Source: Isochrysis galbana
Lineage: Eukaryota > Haptophyta > Isochrysidales > Isochrysidaceae
Assembly (NCBI GenBank): GCA_018136815.1
Contig: CM030934.1
Coordinates: 7,338,977 to 7,402,976, forward strand
Direction of reading: 5' to 3'
DNA: 64,000 bases
In this document: piece by piece, positions 43,336 to 53,976 of the stretch
Layout of the letters: each line of letters begins with the position of its first letter
Numbering within the stretch: position 1 is the stretch's first letter
The notes under the pieces: generated by a model
Told to the model about the DNA's origin: nothing
Databases searched by the model: none
What the model saw: only the letters and a program-made list of their open reading frames with translations
Program-made: the position numbers and the translations under genes

Positions 43336-44719
43336 ATGCTCGTCGCCCTGCTGCTCGGCCTGCACGGCGCCTCTGCCTTCCTCGCCGGCGGCGCGCTCAG
43401 CTCTCGGCCTGGCGCGGCGGTCTCGCGTGTGCAGCCTCTCGCCATGGTCGCCAAGCAGATCCCCCACGGCGGCAAGCTCGTCGACCTCTTCGTAGAGGAC
43501 AAGGAGGGTGCCAAGGCGGCGGCCGACATCACCGTCGAGCTGACTGACCGCCAGTCTTGCGACGTCGAGCTGCTCTGCAACGGTGGCTTCTCGCCGCTGA
43601 CGGGATTCATGAACGAAGACGAGTACAACTCCGTCGTCGAAGACATGAAGCTCCCCTCTGGACTCATCTTCGGCCTGCCGGTCGTGATGGACACGAACGA
43701 CGCAAACGTCAAGGTCGGCTCCAAGCTCCTCCTAACCTACCAGGTGCGCGCGTCGGCGCGCCGGACAAGTTGTAAACCAGGCATCGAAACGTAACTCCTC
43801 ACTTTCACCGTGTCCGTCGTCAACCCACCCTTTCACGCTCCTGCCTCCCCGCCTGTTGGTCCAGGGTACCGACATGGCTGTCATGACTGTTGAGTCGATG
43901 TGGGAGCCGGACAAGCCCAAGGAGTGCCTCTCGTGCTACGGCACTGCGTCCATTGAGCACCCCGGCGTGCGCATGGTCGCCATGGAGCGTGGCCGCAAGT
44001 ACATCGGTGGCCCGCTCCAGGGCCTCGGTGTCCCCACCCGTGACTTCCCGTGCGCCACCCCCAAGGAGGTCCGGGAGACCCTCCCCGACGACGCTGATGT
44101 TGTGGCGTTCCAGTGCCGCAACCCGGTTCACCGCGCCCACTACGAGCTCTTCACGCGCGCCCTCGACGCCCCGAACGTTGGCGAGAACGCCGTCGTCCTC
44201 GTGCACCCAACCTGCGGCCCAACTCAAGAGGAGGACATCCCCGGCTCTGTCCGTCACAAGACCTATGTCGTGCTCCAGGAGGAGACCAAGGACACGCCGG
44301 CGGGCAAGCGCACCCGCTGGGCGTACCTCCCATACTCGATGCACATGGCTGGTCCGCGCGAGGCCATTCACCACATGATGATTCGCAAGAACTTCGGCTG
44401 CACCCACTTCATCATTGGCCGCGACATGGCTGGCTCCAAGTCATCGGTCACAGGTGAGGACTTCTACGGTGCCTTTGAGGCTCAGGACCTCGCCAAGGCG
44501 CGCGCCGACGAGCTTGGCGTGCAGGCGGTGCCATCGCTCAATCTTGTCTGCGATCCGGACGGCAACTACATCACGGCCGATGAGGCAAAGGAGAAGGGCA
44601 TCGAAGTGATGAAGCTCTCCGGTACCAAGTTCCGCAAGATGTTGCGTGACGGTGAGGAGATCCCCGAGTGGTTCGCCTTCAAGTCCGTCGTCGATGTCCT
44701 CCGCGCTGAGTGGAAGTAA
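43336..44719 (+). CDS. ATP sulfurylase (sulfate adenylyltransferase), plastid-targeted
   Basis: Exons 43336-43743 and 43865-44719 with a 121-bp GT-AG intron give 420 residues. Residues 1-14 (MLVALLLGLHGASA) are a signal peptide; cleavage before Phe15 in GASA|FLAGG matches the ASAF-type motif of proteins sent into complex red-lineage plastids, and residues 15-40 are a Ser/Arg/Ala-rich transit region. The mature part has the N-terminal PUA-like domain (CDVELLCNGGFSPLTGFM) and the catalytic domain with QCRNPVHRAHYEL (the QxRNPxHxxH ATP/sulfate site) and GRDMAGSKSS (the GRDHAG-type loop). It forms adenosine 5'-phosphosulfate from sulfate and ATP, the first step of sulfate assimilation in the plastid stroma. 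No APS kinase domain follows. The ATG is preceded by a CT-rich leader. Confidence 0.95.
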
Positions 44720-45247
44720 GCGCGCGGCATACCATGCGTGCGCAACCATGACGCTTGGGCGGTACGTGCCGGTTGAGCCAAATCTCTCGGCACATGGAAT
44801 CGAACACCTTGCAAGACCACGACGTGATGGGAGTACTGCATGTGCTGTTGCCACGCTGTGATGTCCTTGTGACCCTCCGGGCGCTCCACTGGCCGGCGGG
44901 CCATGCGCCGAACAAACCAGGATTTGGGTGATCAACAAGGCACCCTTTCACGTTATTGTCGTCAAGGAACCCACCTACCGTCGCCATCAACTCTCACCCC
45001 CACCTTTATTGTGCGTTTTGATTACTCCTTGATGCACTGTGTAGTTCCTAGAGGTACACATCTTTTTGACTGTTCGTCCTTTGCGTGATCTGGCGTTTGC
45101 GTTTGTGTGTGTGAGAATGTGTGCGTGCGTGTGGACTCTTTTATGGATATGGGAACGTGCGTGGTGAGAGCGAGCGGAGTGATGCGCGACTGCCTGCCTG
45201 CGCTCATGTGCACGTTGCCAACGCGCGCCATATTAATATTAAGCGCT
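44720..45247. other. 3' flank of ATP sulfurylase, no gene
   Basis: Mixed sequence. 45100-45130 is TGTG-rich. Nothing could be assigned. Confidence 0.5.
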
Positions 45248-45500
45248 ATCTATCATAAAAAAATCCGAAGGTTCAGGCCCTACTACTACTACCGCTAGCT
45301 ATAAAGCACCACGTACTCACGGTACTGACTCGCGTCATCGCCCATACCCCAGATCACTCACTCCCCTTACACTACCCCCATCATTCCTTTGTCTTTGGTT
45401 TCAGGGGGTGGGCCCGCGTGCACTACGTCGGGCCAAGTGCAAGTGCAAGGGGCGGGCTGGGGCAGGCTTGCTGCTGGATGTTCCTGTGGAAAATCAAACT
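45248..45500 (-). mobile_element. LINE-like 3' end fragment
   Basis: Read on the minus strand it ends CAGTACCGTGAGTACGTGGT, GCTTTATAGCTAGCGGTAG, CCTGAACCTTCGGATTTTTTT, nearly the same as the plus-strand end at 49540-49617. The upstream part (45365-45500) carries the GC-rich block seen at 26224-26330 and 37690-37810 (ATTCCTTTGTCTTTGGTTTC, TGCACTACGTCGGGCC). Confidence 0.7.
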
Positions 45501-45659
45501 TAAACGCCTGTTGCACGTGACACTTCGTGCCCCCGGGGGGTCTCGGCCCCCGCTCCTCACGATTTTTTCGACCATCGCCGCGCTTTTGCTTTTGCGGCAT
45601 TCACTTGTCTCCGTCTCACAAGGTGAGAAGCATGGGCCCGAAAGACCGATCTGACCCAC

Positions 45660-45906
45660 GACGAGCGACGAGTGGAAGCACGTGGCAAATCTATATCTAT
45701 ACACCCACCCCCTGCAGAAACACACAGACAAACACCCCCACTTTAAACACATCGCCCACAGAAGGCTCGGCACACGCAAACGGTTCACCACGGCCACCAC
45801 CACTGAGTGTAGACTCTGCGGGAAACACCGCGAAGACTCAACCCACCTGGACAGGTGCCCCTCCACACTACAAATCTTCCGAGTCATAAAAAAAAAATCT
45901 TCTTAA
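45660..45906 (+). mobile_element. LINE-like C-terminal zinc-knuckle fragment
   Basis: Plus-strand frame with KHPHFKHIAHRR and then TECRLCGKHREDSTHLDRC, a C-x2-C-x(9-10)-H-x(3-4)-C pattern typical of the end of LINE second reading frames and matching STCRLCKEADECSTHL at 26.95 kb. It ends in an A-rich stretch (45889-45915). Orientation is opposite to the fragments on either side. Confidence 0.5.
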
Positions 45907-46190
45907 AAAACCCCGCTACGTGTGCGGCGTGAGGCAGTGTGCTTGTGTACCTCCCTACTACCCAACCTTAACCCCTAACAACCCCCTCCCCCTTCCCCAG
46001 TTCCCTCGTTAGCGGAGAAGCTGGTTCCGGGGAGGCCGCGCGCGCTGCTTCGGCCAGGAGTTGGAGAGAAGGGGGCGGGAGACTGTGGCTCGTCCTTTGC
46101 TTTCGGTGTTAGCTTTGGTTATTCTCCCTTAAATAATTTAGATTCCTTTTTTGGTAACTGCTGTGATTCCTACCCAGAGATTTAGCTGCT

Positions 46191-46535
46191 TTAGGTGATG
46201 TGTCGTAGGTCTAGCCCCCTTGCCGCTTGCAAGAGGTCCTCCGACGTTCCTATGTTGAAATCCTTGTCCACCGTGTACAGCGGGCTTATCATTCTCTTAA
46301 TGTGTTTGTTGCTCGGGGCGTGTAACCCCATATTCTCCCGTTGTTTTTTTAGCCTCTGAAAGAAACCGACTTTCGCCGTTACTAACAGGTGATATCTCGT
46401 GAGGATCGCTCTTAAGATCGACCTGACGGACCTGCCGTCCGCGTTGCCATACTGAATGTTATAGAAGTCGGTTAGAATATACCTCCACGCCAAGATACCT
46501 AAGTATCCTGAGGAGGGGTGCGGTCTGTCCACCTG
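46191..46535 (-). mobile_element. LINE-like C-terminal coding fragment
   Basis: Minus-strand frame: LGILAWRYILTDFYNIQYGN, then a basic segment and HIKRMISPLYTVDKDFNIGT, homologous to LLAWRYIITDFYRIHYDG and ISDLRPVYTLNDRNGLKP in the copy at 26.5 kb. Both ends are truncated. Confidence 0.65.
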
Positions 46536-46689
46536 ATAGCAGAAAAGACGTTGGGGTATTTCGGATCCCGGCTTAAACTATCTTTACAACCCGCGACAAA
46601 GGAGACCTAATTATGGGCACAAATCTAACCCTAATTAACTAATTAATAGTAATAGCGCAAGCACCCAACATAGCGGAACGGCTAGCTTA

Positions 46690-47515
46690 ACCGCGCGCAG
46701 CCCCCGCCGCGAACCGCTCACTCGCCCGACCGTTGCCATCGAAAACACTGAGCCACAACTACAACTACATACATGGCCCCTAGCACAATTAGAGAACACG
46801 GAGCAGCCGGTAGCCCGATGGCCCGATGGCGCAGGAAGGAGGAAGGAAGGAGGGAACCAGGCCATCAGTTCAACTATCGCGGCGTAGACGGTCGTGTCCA
46901 GAAAGGTGTAGTCCCCCTCTTGGTGGAAGGAGAGGTCGAAATTTGCGTCTGTGTCTACGCCCTCTTGTTCTTCATCTGACGCTGGCTCCTGCGTCAGGGG
47001 AATGTGGGTCGGCCGTGAGTATGAGTTTGGTGCTTGGTGGTGGGCTGGTTGTTGGTGGTCGGTTCCCAGTCCCTCTTTCAGAGGGGCCCTGGTTGTGTTG
47101 AGTTGGGGCTTCAGTTGTGACATTCTTCTGTTGTAGTACGTATGCAGGGTGGGGTGTTGTTTGTAAGGGCCACCCGGTCTCGGGCCGCGCCGCCAGGGCG
47201 GCGCGACCGTCACCAGGGTGGGAGGAGCCTCTGCCATGAGGCATGCCCATTGGTTGCTTCGTGCGTCTTGTCTGCTGTGTCTGTCTTGCTGTCTGCAGTC
47301 TGCTGTCCCCCATGGGGGGGACCAGCATGGCTGCTGAGGGTGGTGTGGCCGGGGCCACGGGCCGTGTGGCGCGACGCGAGTCGCACGCACCTGCTCGGCC
47401 TCCGCGGGTGGACGCGGTCGCTTCGCCAGCGACTGCTCCATGGGTACTGGAGGGGCGCCCTCGGCGGGGGGCCCGAAAGAGAGGGGAGTCGCGCCGGCGC
47501 GCTCCATGGCGACCA
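46690..47515 (-). mobile_element. LINE-like 5' region with ORF1-type frame
   Basis: A minus-strand frame begins with an ATG (MERAGATPLSFGPPAEG) near 47507 and continues about 220 codons through Pro/Gln/Arg-rich sequence (QQDRHSRQDARSNQ, LKPQLNTTRAPLKEGLG) to an acidic stretch (ASDEEQEGVDTDANFDLS). Just before the ATG is CAACTAAGTTTATACTTGGT, a word also present at 56.8 kb and partly at 60.07 kb, so it marks the common 5' end of this family. A basic then acidic non-enzymatic first frame fits LINE ORF1, but no known ORF1 fold is recognised. Confidence 0.5.
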
Positions 47516-49290
47516 AGTATAAACTTAGTTGTGGGGGAGTCTGAAAAAACTTTTCTAGCCAGAGGTCGTGCGTGCACACCACCGAGTGTTCGTCGTGTTG
47601 GCATCACCTCCTCCGCCCAAAAGTTTTTTGGAGGCCGATCGGCGGTGCACGCGTGCGAGAGGCGCAGACGACACCGCCCCAAACTAACAGGCGCCTCACG
47701 TCCCTTCTTCCCTTCTTGCCTTCGTAAGTTTAAAGTTAGTATAGGGGGAAGAGGAAGAGGTCTGAGTAACTCTGTAACTCGTAACTCTTTTCTGGCCAGA
47801 GGTCGTGCGTGCACACCACCGAGTGTTCGTCGTGTTGGCATCACCTCCTCCGCCCAAAAGGTTTTTGGAGGCCAATCGGCGGTGCACGCGTGCAAGAGGC
47901 GCAGACGATATCGCCCCAAACTGACAGGCGGCCCCCACTCCCCTCAGCCCGCAGCTAGATTAGGGGGAGTACTCATGAGTATGAGTATGAGTAGAGTAGT
48001 GCCCAAAGTGGCACTATGCATACTCATGAGTAGGGCAACGTAGGGAGTACTCATACTCATGAGTTGTGCCATCCTCAAATACTCAACTCAACTCACTTTA
48101 CTCTGAGTACAATGGCAAGTGCGGCGGGCCGTCGGGCGAGCGGCGCGGGCGTGCGCGCGGCGCGTGCGAGAGGGCCCAGGGGCGAGCGAGCGAGCGAGCG
48201 AGCGAGCGCTCGCGAGGAACTGGAAAAGTGGAAATGAAAAGAAAAGATATGAAACTATGAAACAGCTACACACTATACACACTATACACTATACATACTA
48301 CACGTACACACACACACACACAAATGCACACACCAGATCCTGAGCAAGCAGCGCAGCTGCGCAGAGCACACGCGCACACACGCGCGTGACATGCAAGCGC
48401 CATCCCAGCTACGCTACAGCTTCCATCAACATCAACCATCTCAAGAAGCGTCTTTTTCCTCGTCATCGTCTACTGTGCCTGTGCCCGCCTTGCAATATTC
48501 GCTCCAATATAGCGAGTTGTCACGTTGTCACGTTGTCACACTCTCTATGCAAGGTGCATGGCATGCCTCTTGCCCCTTGCCCCTTGCGGCAGGATCCAGA
48601 TTTGGATCTGACAGCTGACAGACGCTTGGCCAAGGAGAACACCTGTTCCACGTTCGCCTCGTGGTGAAGGTCCCCAAAGGTATAAATAAAATACTACTAT
48701 AAATAAATGGAGTAGCGTAACTATAACTGTCACTTATGTGCTCTTGAGTAGTGAGTATACTCATGAGTAAACGGATTGTCATTTACTTACACTCATGAGT
48801 AGGCCAGAGGGGGGACTATTCATACTCATGAATTGGGCGAATTCCAACTACTCAACTCAACTCATTCTAATCTAGCTGCGGGCTGACTCCAGACTCCCCT
48901 CTTGCCTCTTGCCCATGTAAGTTTAAAGTTAGTATGGAGGATGGGGGAGTCTGAAAAAACTTTTCTAGCCAGAGGTCGTGCGTGCACACCACCGAGTGTT
49001 CGTCGTGTTGGCATCACCTCCTCCGCCCAAAAGTTTTTTGGAGGCCGATCGGCGGTGCACGCGTGCGAGAGGCGCAGACGACACCGCCCCAAACTAACAG
49101 GCGCCCCACGTCCCTTCTTGCCTTCGTAAGTTTAAAGTTAGTATGGGAGGGAGAGGTCTGAAAAAACTTTTCTAGCCGGAGGTCGTGCGTGCACACCACC
49201 GAGTGTTCGTCGTGTTGGCATCATCTCCACCTCCTCCGCCCAAAAGTTTTTCAGAGCCCGCAACCGAAGATGCACGCGTGCGAGAGGCGT
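47516..49290. repeat. four tandem units of about 220 bp, split by an inserted element
   Basis: Units at about 47516-47725, 47726-47943, 48900-49127 and 49128-49290. Each starts near AAGTTTAAAGTTAGTAT or AAACTTAGTTG, contains AGAGGTCGTGCGTGCACACC, GAGTGTTCGTCGTGTTGGCA, CACCTCCTCCGCCCAAAAG and GATCGGCGGTGCACGCGTGC, and ends near CCGCCCCAAACT. The first unit abuts the 5' end of the LINE-like element on its left. The element at 47944-48886 lies between units two and three. The fourth unit diverges at its end. Confidence 0.85.
47944..48886. mobile_element. TIR element (0.94 kb) with palindromic subterminal 12-mers
   Basis: A 20-bp perfect terminal inverted repeat, TCAGCCCGCAGCTAGATTAG at 47944-47963 and its complement at 48867-48886, encloses 903 bases inside a tandem repeat array. 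Both subterminal zones are full of the self-complementary TACTCATGAGTA or near copies (about 47970, 48017, 48046, 48755, 48790, 48817). In addition about 75 bases inside each end are direct repeats of each other, ending ACTCAACTCAACTCA. The middle (48105-48720) has a (GAGC)n run and (CA)n sequence and no transposase frame, so it is non-autonomous. ACTCCCC occurs just outside the left end and seven bases outside the right end; a clean target duplication is not evident. Confidence 0.75.
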
Positions 49291-49499
49291 CCTTATTTGT
49301 TTCGTTGATTTGTTTGTGCGATCGTTGCGTTAGTTTTCGGTGTTTTCTTGTTGGTGAGTGAGTGATGTGGGGGTCTTGACTCGTCTCTCCTCGTCGCGAT
49401 GTAGCGCGCCCTTTCCCCCGCTCTCTCAAGACTCCACTACACTCCATGCCCTAGCCCCGCTGAGACTTGCTCCACAATCAAGCACCCGCTTGATTCCAC

Positions 49500-49617
49500 A
49501 GATTAGTGATTAGTGAGTACACTGGGGTATAGGTATAGGCGATGGCGTGAGTCAGTACCGTGAGTGCGTGGTCCTTTATAGCTAGCGGTAGTAGCCTGAA
49601 TCTTCAGATGTTTTTTC
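49500..49617 (+). mobile_element. LINE-like 3' end fragment (plus strand)
   Basis: CAGTACCGTGAGTGCGTGGT, CTTTATAGCTAGCGGTAGTAG, CCTGAATCTTCAGATGTTTTTT: same 3' end as 45248-45365 (inverted) and 26148-26175 (inverted). Only the last 120 bases of the family are present. Confidence 0.7.
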
Positions 49618-49908
49618 TCCCTCCTCAAGTGGCAACGCAAGGGGTTGGGTGGTGCTCTTGCGCCTCATGCCCACGCATGCTGCATGAGCATGAGGGGGAT
49701 TGAGTGTGTGTGTGTGGTGTGTGTGTGGGGGGGGGGGGGGGGGCGAGGCCCTCCTCCATAACAACCAATAATAAGATTAGCCTCCCCATAGCATGTAGCC
49801 TGAACCTCCTTGCGCGTGTGAAAATTTCTTCACAGGCTTGCAACACCATTGGCATTGTGCAACCGCGGCCACGGATCTCCATGGGAACATCTACAACATG
49901 CCCACAAA

Positions 49909-50962
49909 TCAATAGTAATATTCGCCTGCGTGCCGAAACTTCATAGACTCGTTCGGCACCGTTTCCGCTGCAATCGCAGATTCACGCGAGCGAACCACGT
50001 CGGGATGCAGCGGCGGCTTCGTGCTCAAGTTTCCCCCATACTTCACGTTTGCATAATCGATGATTTTGCCGCTCACTGGGTCAACACATGCCGGATATCC
50101 TCTCGCGCCAGGCCAGGCCATCGGGGCTGTCCGCTCGCGCATCAAGGAGCCATTGCCTCGACAGTCGCCCGGCCAGCGAGCTGCGCTCGTGTCGTACGTG
50201 ACGCGCACACCCTCGACTCGTGCACCCGGGTCTATGAGCTCTTCTGCACACCAAATCCGTGCCCAGCGCCTATCCTTGGGACGCCACATGGGTTGAGGCC
50301 GATTTGTGATTCGGACACCTCTACGACAAGCAACTCCAGCCTCACGATCGGTTGCGGTGCTTGGATTCGCCCGCGCAACGGTCACCTGGGCGCTCCCAAC
50401 GCGGCGTACGCCACCTGGGCGCTTATCACATCCTGCACCAATACTCATCAGGCCTGCACCGTAGGTGCGCTTGCCTTGAGGCAAGGACTCAATCCGGAAG
50501 CCATGCAGGCGGCGAGCGTGGAGCGAGTCGATGTGAGAGCGGCCGCCTGCCGGGAACGGGTATGCAGGTTATTAGACTGGTGCAGCACATGGGGAGAGCT
50601 CGAAAGCAGGCTCATCTGCACGGCCTTCAGAGTGAGGAGAGCGTGTACAACATACCAATCAGTCCGCATGGATCATATTCCTCTGAGCGCCCCTCCTTCA
50701 GCTGGCGCTTGCCAGGGCGATCGACGTCGTCCATACCCCCCCAGATATGCGGGTCGGGAGATCCGACGGCTGGCACTGTAGTCCATGCCGCGAAGGATGT
50801 GCTAGTGTTGAGTACGGTGGGGACTGGATACCGGCGGGCTTTGGACTGTAAGTGCCAGTTTGACTTGTCCATGAAGCGCCCAACCGGCTGCGCACGCTGA
50901 ATGGCAGCCGCTTCGAGGGCGCGCCGTTCGTACATCTGGGCCCGCTGCGCCGTGTGGCTCAT
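49909..50962 (-). CDS. hypothetical protein, two exons
   Basis: Minus strand: exon 50962-50656, GT-AG intron 50547-50655 (109 bp), exon 50546-49909; 314 residues. The splice (GLIG|GRSHIDSLHARR) keeps one frame. The start is ATG 50962 (MSHTAQRAQMYERRALEAAA); the frame stays open upstream to about 51136 through a hydrophobic stretch (VFFLLSLALLF), but without an ATG. The protein is basic with many Trp, Arg and Pro, and ends KFRHAGEYYY. No domain is recognised; conserved-looking stretches are WHLQSKARRYPVP, DPHIWGGMDDV, PMWRPKDRRWARIWC and GARGYPACVDPVSGKIIDY. The absence of low complexity and the clean intron argue that it is a real gene. Confidence 0.7.
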
Positions 50963-51385
50963 GGCACCGCAGCCTGCTGCGACGGGCTGGACTGAGGCGG
51001 CAGCCCTGCCGAAGAAACGGTCGTGGCGGCCGAGGAGAGATTTTAGAGAAGAAAAGAGGAGAGCCAGAGAGAGCAGGAAGAAGACCAGAAGAGTACGTCT
51101 CTCACAGAAAAGGTGTGCCAGTGAGAAAGAAGCCAAAGAAGAGAGCGCGAGGAAGGGACATCTCGTTGTTTGCTGATTCGTTCGTTGAACAGTAGGCCAA
51201 TAGGAGAGAAGACAAGAGAAGGACAGCGACGAACATAGAGCACCGGTAGACCGATCGACTCAGCAGCTACTATTAGACCATTAGAAGCTAAAGCAGCTAG
51301 CACGCGAGTCCCCCTCTTTGTAGATGATATACACATACACATACTTCATAGCTACATAGTAGTATCAGAAGAACTGTGGTCGCTC

Positions 51386-51570
51386 CCCTAGATGGGAAAT
51401 ACGTATTTACCGTATTTGGCCAGAGACCAAATACATATGTATTTGGCTGTATTTGAAGCGTGTTCTGGGTTGTGGGCCTCGAATGTATTTGAAATGTATT
51501 TGGCCGGAGGCCAAATACATATGTATTTGGCTGTATTTGCAGGCCCCTGCACCGTATTTCCCATCTAGGG
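51386..51570. mobile_element. 185-bp MITE with perfect 18-bp TIRs
   Basis: CCCTAGATGGGAAATACG at 51386-51403 and its exact complement at 51553-51570, flanked on both sides by TCGCTC (51380-51385 and 51571-51576), a 6-bp target duplication. The inside contains the perfect 20-bp palindrome CCAAATACATATGTATTTGG twice and repeated GTATTTG words. Too short to code; a miniature inverted-repeat element moved by an unseen transposase. Confidence 0.9.
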
Positions 51571-51576
51571 TCGCTC

Positions 51577-52149
51577 CCGCTCACAAGGGTGCGGCGGGGG
51601 ATTGGGGGAGTGGCGGCTCCTGCATTTCTTTACTATTGTAATACAACGTGCGTTGCAGTCGCAATTGGTCCATCATTAAGTGGCTCACGGCATACTAATA
51701 CTAGAGTTAAAGTAGGTGTGTATGTGTACAAGTTGCTTACACTAAAGTAATCGAACATTTTACTGACTCACGCTATGCCCGCTCGAACCCATCGCCCCCT
51801 GAACCCCTACGTAGTACTACTACACGCCGTGCTAGTAGCGGTCAGTTTGTTAAGATTTTTTAAAAGTAGCAAGTAGGTTGGAGGTGGAGGTTGGGGTACC
51901 ACATTAGAACTTATAGCGTCGTAGGACATCTCGTTAGGTAGCACCCTTAGCCACATACACCGGACGAGTCATGCGCCAACCGCCCACACCCCCATCTCGG
52001 CATCTCGGGGTAGGGGCTTCGTTGCCGACGAAGGGCTACGGTCGCTTAGCACTAAGCTTATACTCACACAACAAGAAAACGCTAACGACTGGCCGACTTG
52101 AACGCGTTCGATTATTCTTTCGAAAGCAACTTGTACTCTACTCTACCAT
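51577..52149. other. intergenic, no feature recognised
   Basis: AT-richer than the genes. Nothing beyond short repeats (ACTAATACTAGAG, GTAGTACTACTACAC) is visible. Confidence 0.5.
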
Positions 52150-53976
52150 ATGTCTGTCGTGGGAGGGCGGGGCTGGCCCCGGGGCGGCGCGAGTGACCGA
52201 CGGATGGGTGGGTTCAACTCGCCTCACTCGCCACCGTCTGCTCCTCGGGGATGGGCCGGGCAGCAGGCACGGACTGCCGAGCGAATGGGGGCGCAAATGC
52301 AGCCAGAACAGTGCCGGCCCGCTCCCACCAAGGACGACATCGTCCGCCAGCTGCTTGAAGAGAAGGAGGCACTCGGTGAGGCATGCGGCCGCGAGATCCG
52401 CCAGCTCGACAGCCGGCTACGCAAAACAGTGGAGGCGGAGGCGGCGAGCTGGATCACGCTGCAGGAGGAAAGGCAGGCTCACACGGCTCAGCTACAGCAG
52501 GCGATCGCGCAATTCACAGCGAATGCCGCGGGGCCAAGGGCGTCCTCTCGTGCAGACTGCATGGCGGCCCAAGCAAGCCCAATGCTCTGCACAGCGGGCA
52601 GCTCTAGGAGGCAAGCCGAAGCGTGTGTTGCGCCCAATTGTCTTGGATCAGAGGCCACGAAGCACTTCACTGCAAGCATATTCCCAACGTCAGTAGCATC
52701 TTCGGTCACACATGGCGGCGACTTGCGTGCCTTTGGAGGCCTTTCTCCGCCTTTCATGCCGGCCATCAGGGACACGGCGGCGCATGAGGCAAATCACCCT
52801 ACGATACGCGACGTAATCGACGACGCACCCAAGAATGGCTTGCGGACACGGCCATTTCTTACCGCACATGGAGCACGGCCTCTGTCTAGTCAGGGCGCCA
52901 CGTTCTGCGCAAGCAGAGCGCCTCTTGATATTTCACTTTTGGCTTCACCGCCATGGCTAGTTTGGTGCGACATCTTAGCACGCGAGCTCGGCAGCGCCGA
53001 AGCTGAAGCAACGCGCCACTGTGAGGATGCGGCGCTGGCGTGGCGCGCGACGCAACGCGCCGAAGAGACGCAGGATGCGCTCGCCAAACGCTTGGTTTCC
53101 CTTGACGCGCAATTAAGAGAGGAGATCGCAGCCGGTGTTTCGAGAGATCTCTTAGCGACGGCTTCTGCAAACCGAGAAAGGGACGTGCGCGATGCATCGG
53201 CCCAGACAGCAGTGGTACGGGGTGTAGAGGCCCAGCTAGTGGGCACTGGTGATACTCATGTATCGGGATCGACCAAAGCAACAAATGGGTCGCGAAAAGA
53301 CGAGTTCAGTGTCAAAGAGGATGCGGCTCGAGGTGCATTTGGGCTGCCTTATGATGATGAGCAAGTGGACAATTTGGTTCGTCGGGAGGGAGGGGGACAC
53401 CAGGCTTTGCAAGAGTTGTCACATTACGCTCAGTCATATCTCGAACGTACCGTAGCTGCAGCGGTCCGCGAGGCAGAGGCAGCTAGCGAGGCCATGTGGA
53501 GCGCTCGTGTTGCGGCGGCTGAGGCGGAAATGACGCTGGCACGGCAGGGTGAGACGGCGGCCAATGTGCGAGCCTCGGCCTTGACTTCCCAGGTTGAAGT
53601 TCTGAGAGATGCGGTAGCAGATGAGGCCCGTGCCCGTGCCACAGCTGAGGCGACTGCGGCGGCAGCAGAAGGCAAACTGCGTGGACTCATGATGACACTT
53701 GAGGCCGAGGAGGCTCCTCCAACTACGGACAACAACAAATCAGGAAAATCTGTGGAGGCCCGATCTGCCACATCTTATAGCCGATGCGAGCCATCATCGG
53801 CTCGGGCTGTTGCGACGAAGCAGCGATGCGACGTGACGACGCAAGATAGCCGGGGTCCTGCCACGGCAAGGGATGCCCGTTCGCCAAGGCCTCAACACAT
53901 GCTAGAGGGGAGAAATGTGTCCCAACTACTTCGTGACGCCAGTATCATGGACGCATGGCCCACTCAGCCGACATAG
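52150..53976 (+). CDS. hypothetical coiled-coil protein
   Basis: One open frame of up to 608 residues from ATG 52150; later in-frame ATGs at 52204 and 52285 are equally possible starts. Residues 55-115 (IVRQLLEEKEALGEACGREI, RLRKTVEAEAAS), 275-360 and 430-545 are Ala/Glu/Arg-rich heptad-like segments expected to form coiled coils; between them are Ser/Thr-rich linkers. No catalytic motif or membrane segment is seen. It resembles the coiled-coil protein at 29249 in composition (RAAEAAL-type runs) but I could not align them. A structural role, for instance at cytoskeleton or basal body, is a guess. Confidence 0.6.
   Translation: MSVVGGRGWPRGGASDRRMGGFNSPHSPPSAPRGWAGQQARTAERMGAQMQPEQCRPAPTKDDIVRQLLEEKEALGEACGREIRQLDSRLRKTVEAEAASWITLQEERQAHTAQLQQAIAQFTANAAGPRASSRADCMAAQASPMLCTAGSSRRQAEACVAPNCLGSEATKHFTASIFPTSVASSVTHGGDLRAFGGLSPPFMPAIRDTAAHEANHPTIRDVIDDAPKNGLRTRPFLTAHGARPLSSQGATFCASRAPLDISLLASPPWLVWCDILARELGSAEAEATRHCEDAALAWRATQRAEETQDALAKRLVSLDAQLREEIAAGVSRDLLATASANRERDVRDASAQTAVVRGVEAQLVGTGDTHVSGSTKATNGSRKDEFSVKEDAARGAFGLPYDDEQVDNLVRREGGGHQALQELSHYAQSYLERTVAAAVREAEAASEAMWSARVAAAEAEMTLARQGETAANVRASALTSQVEVLRDAVADEARARATAEATAAAAEGKLRGLMMTLEAEEAPPTTDNNKSGKSVEARSATSYSRCEPSSARAVATKQRCDVTTQDSRGPATARDARSPRPQHMLEGRNVSQLLRDASIMDAWPTQPT

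Noticed and set aside
50627-51136. Hydrophobic N-terminal extension of the 49909-50962 gene
   Set aside because: Starts at TTG; no ATG upstream of 50962 in frame.
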